NCBI GenBank assembly: GCA_015490475.1
Contig: WFXT01000198.1
Location: 1 to 5,019, forward strand
DNA length: 5,019 bases
From: Bacteroidota bacterium
GTDB lineage: Bacteria; Bacteroidota; Bacteroidia; JAADEI01
Direction: 5' to 3'
Shown: positions 1 to 5,019 of the stretch, one piece after another
Position numbering within the stretch: position 1 is the first letter of the stretch
How the letters are laid out: the number at the start of each line of letters is the position of its first letter
Made by a program: the position numbers and the translations under genes
The notes under the pieces: model-generated
What the model saw: the letters and a program-made list of their open reading frames with translations, nothing else
Databases searched by the model: none
What the model was told of the DNA's origin: nothing

Positions 1-1316
1 CTTTTATAGTACAGGTTTAAAAGTTTGAATGCCTTACTATTAGTAAGATTGTCATATAGGTGTTTTAACCTGTTATACTTATGCTCAAAAAGTAAGTAGT
101 CTGGCAAGGTATAAGAATGACTGAGTGTTGAATTCATTACGAACTCTCTAAATAATTTGGGAGTTTGGTATTCTGGTAAGCATGAAATATAATCCTTTTG
201 AGACATTTGAACTAAAACTTTGTTGATAAGTTCTGTTTTCACTTCATCTAAAGAGGTTTCGCTCTTATCTTCAAGAGAAATATAGGCTATTTTATATCTG
301 TTACAAAAGTTCTTGACCTTTGGATCATAGGATAGAGCTATCGTGGGTATGTTGAACTTACATGCCATTATAACAGAGTGCAGTCTCATTCCAATGAAAA
401 GGTTGCTTTTTTGCAAATGATCTATTGAAGTCAAGAAGGAAGGTTTATTTAGAGGAGATGGGTCAACCTCAATATTTTGGTCGTCTAAGTATGAGATAAG
501 CTTTGATAATGCAGATTGGTCATCCGAGAGGTCAAAAGGAATTGGAACAACAGTTATATTACTGAAATGTTGGGAGAGGACTTTTAATATTTCCAAAATA
601 TAAGTAATGGCAAGCTGTTCTTGACCAAAAAAATGTCTTAGATTTATACCGATTTTTACTTTATCTTTGTTTGTCTTTTGTTGGACTAAGTTCTTTATAG
701 TAAATTCTTGAAGCCCCAAAGAATCCAAAAATTTGCGGGTGTCTAAAGCTACCACAGGGTCAACATCTATTGCAAAATTATGTTCTCCTCCCAACAGGGA
801 ATCAGCCAGCAGGAAAGAGTCCTGGTCCCTGAATGTGCCTGCATCTGCAAGGGAAAGATATAATCTTGTGAACAACATCCCTTCCTCGGTGTGAATTGGA
901 CCCAAACCCTGTGCCCAGAAAAATACCGGTTTACCATAATATTTGCCAATTAGAGCAGGTAAAATATAATTTGCTGGTCTTGGCTTATAGCAGGAGAATA
1001 ATTCATGGAACGATAGAGACACGTAGTCTTGAATTAGCCCACCACCACCCACTATAATATGTGAAACAGAATTTTTAATGAGGCGAGAAAGTTCTTCTAC
1101 CTTGTCATAACGAATGGTATCTGCGTTAACCCATTCTTTTGTTTGCGATGGATTATTTGTCCACACAGTTACTTTTGCAGTGGGAAATAAGATTTTGAGG
1201 TCATTGACTATTTGCCACAGAATAAGCTCGTCGCCCAGGTTTTGCCACCCATAATATCCTGCTATAAGAAAATGCAAAGCGTCAGTTTTGTTTTTCGTCG
1301 AATCCTGTTTATGCAT
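1..1316 (-). CDS. csaB: CsaB-type polysaccharide pyruvyl transferase family protein, C-terminally extended; 3' end beyond window
   Basis: Reading the minus strand from the ATG at 1316 gives 438 codons plus two bases with no stop, so the gene runs off the left edge. The protein shows the CsaB/WcaK-type order of motifs: AGYYGWQNLGDELIL near residues 19-33, VGGGGLIQD at 89-97, WAQGLGP at 134-140, FRDQDS at 162-167, IGMRLHSVI at 308-316 and ALSYDPKVKNF at 327-337. Family members transfer pyruvate from phosphoenolpyruvate onto sugars of cell-surface polysaccharides as a ketal; in Gram-positives and Thermus this helps anchor S-layer proteins. The usual domain ends roughly at residue 370-380, but here the chain continues into a charged helical stretch (about 405-438, HKYNRLKHLYDNL then SKAFKLLNLYY) that looks like a linker to another domain. 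The start follows the S41 stop by 42 bases, in the same frame, with no clear ribosome binding site; the intervening codons contain no ATG. The substrate is unknown, and the symbol denotes the family only. Confidence 0.85.
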   Translation of the reverse strand, partial: MHKQDSTKNKTDALHFLIAGYYGWQNLGDELILWQIVNDLKILFPTAKVTVWTNNPSQTKEWVNADTIRYDKVEELSRLIKNSVSHIIVGGGGLIQDYVSLSFHELFSCYKPRPANYILPALIGKYYGKPVFFWAQGLGPIHTEEGMLFTRLYLSLADAGTFRDQDSFLLADSLLGGEHNFAIDVDPVVALDTRKFLDSLGLQEFTIKNLVQQKTNKDKVKIGINLRHFFGQEQLAITYILEILKVLSQHFSNITVVPIPFDLSDDQSALSKLISYLDDQNIEVDPSPLNKPSFLTSIDHLQKSNLFIGMRLHSVIMACKFNIPTIALSYDPKVKNFCNRYKIAYISLEDKSETSLDEVKTELINKVLVQMSQKDYISCLPEYQTPKLFREFVMNSTLSHSYTLPDYLLFEHKYNRLKHLYDNLTNSKAFKLLNLYYK

Positions 1317-1358
1317 GATTGACCAAGTTAAATAATGCGATATGAAAATAAATAAGTT

Positions 1359-2918
1359 TTATGAACTATGGCTTGCAAGGACTTCAAGAGCCTTCTTGAT
1401 TGCTAAATCGTCTTTACTTCTTACAATGTAGAAACCATCAGTGCCCCATAATTGTCTGGCTATGTGCGCTTTTATTAAGCTGAAAACAGGCTTTCCATAC
1501 TTGTTTAACTCTTCTTGTGACACATCTATTTTATTTTGCTTTAACCATGAAAGGAAGTATTGTATGAATTTTTCATCCGGTTGCCATTCTTCTGCAAACA
1601 CCTCAGGGTCACCAAACTTAGTCTTAAGCTCTTTGCCATGATTACTTGCATAGTGATATGCAAATTGTATCAGAGCACCAGACGAACTTAATTTGATAAG
1701 CAATGGATTCATAAGTAGTGAAGTGTCAGGTTCTACATAAATGTCAGGTTGGACGCCCCCTTCGTGGTAAAGAGTATCGCCGGCAGGAGTAATAAAAAAT
1801 GTTTTAGTAGCAGAATCTTTACTCTCAACAAGCGGACTTTTATATGGTTTTTGAAGGCTTCTTCCTGATGGTGTGTAGTATCGTGCCACTGTCAGCCGAA
1901 CTGCTGATCGGTCAGGCATCATATATTGCTCTTGAACCAGCCCTTTCCCAAATGTTGGTCTGCCCACCAACTTAGCTCTTCCCCATTCCTGCAAGGCAGA
2001 GGCTAATATTTCAGCAGCCGAGGCAGTTCCTTCATCTACTAATACCACTAATTTACCCTTTTCAAAAAGCCCAGGTCTGGAAGTATAATATTCCTGTCGC
2101 TTATGGTTCCTGCCCTCTGTATATACTACCAGTTTTTTACCTGCAAGGAACTCATCCGCTACTTCCACCGCAATTTGAAGATAGCCGCCAGGATTACCCC
2201 TCAAATCCAGAATTAGCTGTTTCATACCTCTCATTAGAAGTTCCTGAAGGGCTTCCCGTAGTTCACTTGGTGTATTCTGAGCAAAATTTGTTAGCCTTAT
2301 GTAACCTGTGGAATCATCTAACATAAAAGCGGCTTCAATACTTGACACTTTTACCACATCTCTGACAATAGTGAAAGTCAAAGGTGTATCTAAACCACTT
2401 CTCAATACAGTGACTTTAACCTTTGACCCTCTTTTGCCCCTGAGTAATTTAACTACCTTACTGGCTGTTATGCCCTTTCCTGCCACATCCAAGGTGTCTA
2501 TCTTAATAATTTTGTCACCTGGCTGTAATCCAGCAAACTCGGACGGTCCCCCAGGAATAACCTGTATGACCATAATGGTGTCTTGAACTATATAAAACTG
2601 GATGCCAATGCCTTCAAAGTCGCCTTCTAATGCTATTTTTGCTTCTTCCAGAGATTCTTTGTCCATATATGCGCTATGGGGGTCCAGTTCTTCAAGCAAT
2701 TTCCTGATGGCTATGTCTAATAATTTATCGGTTGAAATACTGTCCACATATCGTTCCTGAATTAACTGTAACAGTGTGTCTATTTTGTTTTCAGTGCGGT
2801 GCTTTGAAATAAGTTCCTGTTGAGGATATAAGTCCTTGTGAAGTTTATACCCAATGACCATGCCTCCTGCGACCAGCAGGGCATATAGTAGTGGTTTCCA
2901 TGAACGTGCTCTATCCAT
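1359..2918 (-). CDS. S41 family carboxy-terminal processing peptidase (Ctp/Tsp) with PDZ domain
   Basis: This 519-residue serine protease has an N-terminal membrane anchor or signal (hydrophobic residues about 9-23 after RARSWK), placing it in the periplasm. The N-terminal helical region (about 44-100) contains the family-typical LLEELDPHSAYM at 74-85. A PDZ domain follows at about 102-175 (GIGIQF; PGGPSEFAGLQPGDKI), then the S41 core with LDLRGNPGGYL at 237-247. The catalytic residues are visible: Ser300 in GTASAAEI, Lys325 in TFGKG and Gln329. Their spacing (+25 and +29) equals that of E. coli Tsp Ser430/Lys455/Gln459. GGVQPDI at 387-393 is also typical. A tail of about 120 residues (400-519) without a known active site resembles that of Bacteroidota S41 proteins. 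Such enzymes trim or degrade envelope proteins from their C-termini; the target here is not shown. The start at 2918 is supported by a strong ribosome binding site within the upstream gene, whose end it overlaps by 8 bases. Confidence 0.95.
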   Translation of the reverse strand: MDRARSWKPLLYALLVAGGMVIGYKLHKDLYPQQELISKHRTENKIDTLLQLIQERYVDSISTDKLLDIAIRKLLEELDPHSAYMDKESLEEAKIALEGDFEGIGIQFYIVQDTIMVIQVIPGGPSEFAGLQPGDKIIKIDTLDVAGKGITASKVVKLLRGKRGSKVKVTVLRSGLDTPLTFTIVRDVVKVSSIEAAFMLDDSTGYIRLTNFAQNTPSELREALQELLMRGMKQLILDLRGNPGGYLQIAVEVADEFLAGKKLVVYTEGRNHKRQEYYTSRPGLFEKGKLVVLVDEGTASAAEILASALQEWGRAKLVGRPTFGKGLVQEQYMMPDRSAVRLTVARYYTPSGRSLQKPYKSPLVESKDSATKTFFITPAGDTLYHEGGVQPDIYVEPDTSLLMNPLLIKLSSSGALIQFAYHYASNHGKELKTKFGDPEVFAEEWQPDEKFIQYFLSWLKQNKIDVSQEELNKYGKPVFSLIKAHIARQLWGTDGFYIVRSKDDLAIKKALEVLASHSS

Positions 2919-3756
2919 CTATTGCTTCTTCCAGTGTTAATAAACGAGAAACGACGGGGTATCGTTTTCCTTCTTGGAGTATAGCACATTCATTGTGAGG
3001 GTCGTGCTCAAAAAACAAGATGTGCCCATTGTCCAAGGCATCCTTCAAAAATTTCTCTCGTTCCTTAAGGGTTTCCAGTGGTCTAACATCATAAGACATT
3101 ACATAAGGCAGAGGCACATGGGCAGCAGAAGGAATTAAATCCGCCATATAAATGAGGTCTTTGCCCTTTTTGAGGGAAATTCTAACGAGCATCATTGCTT
3201 CCGTGTGTCCATAAACAAAATGAACTTTAACACCAGGAATAAGTTCATCATTGTCATACAGCCATTTCACCTTGCCCCATTCTTCCAATGGCGCAAAATT
3301 CTCTTTGAGGAATGAAGCCCTTTCCCGAGGGTTTGGCTTCATAGCCCAGTCCCAATGTCTATGATTGGACCAATAAGTGGCATTAGGAAATGTGGGCACT
3401 AAATTGCCGTCTTTGTCTTTAGTGATGGCTCCACCACAATGGTCAAAATGCAAATGGGTCAGAATGACGTCCGTTATGGTCTCTGGTTCAATACCTTTTT
3501 CTCTTAATGCTTTTTCTATGGGTCCACCTGTCGGTTCATAGTAACTAAAGAACTTTTCGGATTGCTTCGTTCCTATGCCAGTGTCAATTAAAATTCGCCT
3601 GTCCTGAACTTCTATTAATAGACATCTCATTGCCCAGGTGCATAAGTTCTTCTCATCCGGAGGATTTAATTTTTCCCAAATTACTCGTGGTACAACACCG
3701 AACATAGCACCACCATCAAGCTTGAAAAAACCCGCATTTATAGACATCAACTTCAT
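2911..3756 (-). CDS. MBL-fold metallo-hydrolase (quorum-quenching-lactonase-like architecture, substrate unknown)
   Basis: This 281-residue cytosolic enzyme (no signal peptide seen) has the metallo-beta-lactamase fold. The metal-binding motif THLHFDH lies at 100-106 (His101, His103, Asp105, His106), followed by His184 in GHTE, Asp206 in MADL and His251 in FEHDP. The His184-Asp206-His251 spacing (22 and 45) is close to that of AiiA-type N-acyl-homoserine lactonases (22 and 44), which bind two metals. AiiA's Tyr194 has no counterpart here: the equivalent position, Asp+3, is Pro209, so lactonase activity should not be assumed. LDGGAMFGVVP at 13-23, NPRERASFLKEN at 142-153 and LPYVMSYDVRPL at 216-227 match my recollection of a conserved Bacteroidota group annotated only as MBL-fold hydrolases. 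It is the first gene of the leftward operon. The ATG at 3756 has no obvious ribosome binding site; the ATG at 3747 (Met4) is an equally readable alternative. Confidence 0.93.
   Translation of the reverse strand: MKLMSINAGFFKLDGGAMFGVVPRVIWEKLNPPDEKNLCTWAMRCLLIEVQDRRILIDTGIGTKQSEKFFSYYEPTGGPIEKALREKGIEPETITDVILTHLHFDHCGGAITKDKDGNLVPTFPNATYWSNHRHWDWAMKPNPRERASFLKENFAPLEEWGKVKWLYDNDELIPGVKVHFVYGHTEAMMLVRISLKKGKDLIYMADLIPSAAHVPLPYVMSYDVRPLETLKEREKFLKDALDNGHILFFEHDPHNECAILQEGKRYPVVSRLLTLEEAIDG
2925..2932 (-). promoter_or_regulatory. Shine-Dalgarno site of the S41 peptidase gene
   Basis: On the minus strand GGAAGAAG lies 6 bases upstream of the ATG at 2918, inside the last codons of the metallo-hydrolase gene. 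It is the clearest ribosome binding site in the window; the other starts have little or none. It fixes the peptidase start and, with the 8-base overlap, suggests translational coupling. Confidence 0.6.
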
Positions 3757-3796
3757 TGACTATCATGATTTAGGGTAAAAAGTAGCAGTTATGTTA

Positions 3797-3804
3797 CAAA
3801 ATTA
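3797..3804 (-). promoter_or_regulatory. Candidate Bacteroidota -7 element for the leftward operon
   Basis: On the minus strand TAATTTTG matches TAnnTTTG, the -7 consensus of the Bacteroidota housekeeping sigma factor, about 40 bases before the hydrolase ATG. No TTG lies at the usual distance (about 19-21 bases) upstream; the nearest TTG (3836-3834) is 29 bases away, so the -33 half is missing or degenerate. Confidence 0.3.
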
Positions 3805-3858
3805 GACTTTCGGGTAGTAATTAACCCAGAAGTCAAACATGATAACGAGAAAGATGTG

Positions 3859-3866
3859 TAACTTTG
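3859..3866 (+). promoter_or_regulatory. Candidate Bacteroidota -7 element for the rightward operon
   Basis: TAACTTTG matches TAnnTTTG exactly at the defined positions and ends 17 bases before the GTG at 3884, or 29 before the ATG at 3896. A TTG -33 box at the expected distance was not found. If it is used, transcription would begin around 3872-3875 and leave a very short leader, which fits the later ATG start better. Confidence 0.3.
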
Positions 3867-3895
3867 AATCATGAAAAAATAATGTGAAGATGAAG

Positions 3896-4552
3896 ATGAA
3901 TGTGAAATTTGTGATACTTGGGGGTGTATTATGGTTGGCTACCGCATTGATGACGGTGGCTCAATATACGGGTACGGGAATTGGTTTGCGGGGAGGTGAC
4001 CCTTCAGGATTAACTTTAAAGCTTTATCAGGGAAGTAGCGCTATTGAAATAAATTTCGGAACAACTGTGTTCTGGTGGTCTACCTGGGCAGGCAAGCGGG
4101 CAGAAAAGGCAGCATTGGCAGCTAAACCTCATCCAGAAGATAACCTTGTTTCCTGGACTGGATATTATACGAGTGGCAGGCGAATAGGCTTGCAATTTGT
4201 TTATCAACCTATTTTTTCTGGATTTAACCTTGGGGCCCTTTCTGGATTTCATTGGTACTTAGGTTTTGGAGGACAGGTTAATTATGGATCATTAGTATGG
4301 GAGGCATGGTATGATCATCCTGATCCTTACGGAAACTGGTTATTATATGACCATTATCGTAGTGGACGGGTCTCGGATATCGACGTAGGACCTGTCGGAA
4401 TGATAGGTGTTGAATGGATATTAACTGATTACGATATTCCGATTGCCTTAGCTCTTGACTTATCAGGCTTTCTTGAAGTGCTTGATCAGCCTTTTGGAAA
4501 ACTTTATTTTATTGGTAATGGAAGTATCAGGCTCTTGATTGATGAACTGTAA
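3896..4552 (+). CDS. Small secreted protein, probable outer-membrane beta-barrel, function unknown
   Basis: I do not recognise a named family. The protein begins with a clear signal peptide: a short basic start (MNVKF), a hydrophobic core (VILGGVLWLATALMTV) and a likely cleavage in VA-QY. The mature part, about 195 residues, is rich in Gly, Trp, Tyr and Phe with alternating hydrophobic stretches, as in a beta-barrel. The opening GIGLRGGDPSGLTLKLY resembles the first strands of Bacteroidota barrel proteins (GLRxGDPxGxTxK pattern), and the protein ends with a strand-like GSIRLLI. Asp/Tyr-rich segments in the middle (DHPDPYGNW, YDHYRSG) could be surface loops. Three in-frame starts exist: GTG 3884, ATG 3890 and ATG 3896. 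I prefer 3896 because GAAG at 3886-3889 then sits 6 bases upstream and the signal peptide is still complete; the GTG start would add MKMK. It lies 3 bases before the dehydrogenase gene, so the two are probably co-transcribed. Confidence 0.75.
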   Translation: MNVKFVILGGVLWLATALMTVAQYTGTGIGLRGGDPSGLTLKLYQGSSAIEINFGTTVFWWSTWAGKRAEKAALAAKPHPEDNLVSWTGYYTSGRRIGLQFVYQPIFSGFNLGALSGFHWYLGFGGQVNYGSLVWEAWYDHPDPYGNWLLYDHYRSGRVSDIDVGPVGMIGVEWILTDYDIPIALALDLSGFLEVLDQPFGKLYFIGNGSIRLLIDEL

Positions 4553-4555
4553 TAT

Positions 4556-5019
4556 ATGACCATAGCCATTCCAGATGGACTGCATCCAGATGCGCTAAAG
4601 CAATTGCAGGAAAAGGGGTATAACATAGTAGATACTATATCGGGATATGAAGAAACGATAGAAATATTAGTTGTCAGAAGTGCTACGAAGGTCACAAAAG
4701 ACTTGATTGATAGTTTGCCAGCTTTGAAACTTGTTATTAGGGCGGGTACTGGACTTGATAATATTGATGTTGAATATGCACGACAAAGGGGAATAATAGT
4801 TAAGAACACACCAGGGATAAATGCTCGGTCTGTTGCTGAGTTAGCCTTTGCACATATGTTAACACTAGCTCGCAATTTGCATTTATCAAATAGGGAAATG
4901 CCTCAGAAAGGGCATATCCATTTCAAGGAGTTGAAGAAGAAGTATAGTAACGGTGTTGAGCTGGAAGGCAAAACCCTTGGTATTATTGGTGCAGGTAGAA
5001 TTGGTCGTGAATTAGCAAA
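4556..5019 (+). CDS. serA: D-2-hydroxyacid dehydrogenase, probably D-3-phosphoglycerate dehydrogenase, N-terminal part
   Basis: An ATG 3 bases after the preceding stop opens 154 codons with no stop, cut by the right edge. The protein has the catalytic-domain signature of the family: VVRSATKVTKDLID at 39-52, VIRAGTGLDNID at 60-71, NTPGINARSVAE at 84-95, and the start of the Rossmann NAD-binding domain, LEGKTLGIIGAGRIGRE, at 136-152 (GxGxxG). The catalytic Arg, Glu and His of the family would lie beyond the window. SerA oxidises 3-phosphoglycerate to 3-phosphohydroxypyruvate, the first step of serine biosynthesis. The RSATKVT and RAGTGLDNID motifs and the MPQKGHIHFKELKKKYSNG segment (115-133), similar to that of Bacteroidota SerA as I recall it, favour SerA over lactate, glycerate or phosphonate dehydrogenases. 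Whether a C-terminal ACT domain is present cannot be seen. No good ribosome binding site precedes the ATG; translation may be coupled to the upstream gene. Confidence 0.85.
   Translation, partial: MTIAIPDGLHPDALKQLQEKGYNIVDTISGYEETIEILVVRSATKVTKDLIDSLPALKLVIRAGTGLDNIDVEYARQRGIIVKNTPGINARSVAELAFAHMLTLARNLHLSNREMPQKGHIHFKELKKKYSNGVELEGKTLGIIGAGRIGRELA

Larger units (their letters stand above)
3757..3883. promoter_or_regulatory. Divergent intergenic region between the two operons
   Basis: These 127 AT-rich bases separate the starts of the leftward and rightward genes and must hold the promoters of both unless either group is transcribed from elsewhere. They contain one TAnnTTTG-like element on each strand (listed separately), three CATGA-centred boxes (3762-3769, 3838-3843, 3868-3875) and an imperfect palindrome GGGT-N8-ACCC at 3812-3827. 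No terminator-like hairpin with a T-run was seen, as expected between divergent genes. Confidence 0.7.

Noticed and set aside
767..949. 60-codon open frame on the minus strand
   Set aside because: It lies inside the pyruvyl transferase gene in another frame, and its translation has no family character, while the main frame carries all the CsaB motifs.
1317..1358. Possible terminator or promoter between the peptidase and pyruvyl transferase genes
   Set aside because: The 42-base AT-rich gap shows no hairpin with a T-run and no TAnnTTTG element; read-through as an operon is simpler.
1441..1641. Plus-strand open frame opposite the S41 peptidase C-terminus
   Set aside because: Antisense shadow of a well-supported gene; no ribosome site or recognisable protein features.
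2308..2586. 92-codon plus-strand open frame opposite the PDZ region
   Set aside because: Antisense shadow; the low-complexity Ser/Thr/Leu/Pro composition is typical of reversed coding DNA.
2780..2989. Minus-strand open frame spanning the hydrolase-peptidase junction
   Set aside because: It overlaps both real genes in another frame; the junction is fully explained by their 8-base overlap.
3812..3827. GGGT-N8-ACCC as a hairpin or operator
   Set aside because: Only four base pairs match and the inner bases do not pair, so it is too weak to list as a site of its own.
4016..4252. Minus-strand open frame opposite the barrel-like protein
   Set aside because: Antisense shadow with no start signal; the plus-strand frame has a signal peptide and operon-like spacing.
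4504..4875. 123-codon minus-strand open frame opposite the dehydrogenase
   Set aside because: Antisense to clear D-2-hydroxyacid dehydrogenase motifs; no independent coding evidence.

Overview
The window most likely comes from a member of the Bacteroidota or a near relative (Chlorobi, Rhodothermota, Kapabacteria or Kryptonia-type lineages). The DNA is AT-leaning, and most starts lack a clear Shine-Dalgarno sequence. The divergent promoter region carries TAnnTTTG-like elements on both strands. The metallo-hydrolase, the S41 peptidase with its C-terminal tail, the small secreted barrel-like protein and the SerA-like dehydrogenase all read like Bacteroidota family members. This assignment rests on recognised sequence character, not on a search.

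Layout: five protein-coding genes fall in two divergent groups around a 127-base intergenic region (3757-3883). Leftward (minus strand), in transcription order, are an MBL-fold metallo-hydrolase (3756-2911), an S41 carboxy-terminal processing peptidase with a PDZ domain (2918-1359, overlapping the hydrolase by 8 bases) and a CsaB-type polysaccharide pyruvyl transferase (1316 to beyond base 1). The last gene has no stop inside the window, and its protein continues past the usual end of the CsaB domain. Rightward (plus strand) are a small signal-peptide protein, probably an outer-membrane beta-barrel (about 3896-4552), and, 3 bases later, the N-terminal half of a D-2-hydroxyacid dehydrogenase resembling SerA, cut by the right edge.

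Working together: the leftward group is packed like an operon and mixes a soluble hydrolase, an envelope protease and a cell-surface glycan-modifying enzyme. The two envelope-related genes may share expression, but no common pathway can be shown. The rightward group joins an envelope protein to what looks like the first enzyme of serine biosynthesis, and this is probably co-transcription without a functional link. I found no RNA genes, mobile elements, CRISPR arrays or clear terminators, and nothing that amounts to a convincing new multi-gene system. The points most worth following are the likely CsaB fusion and the divergent promoter region.
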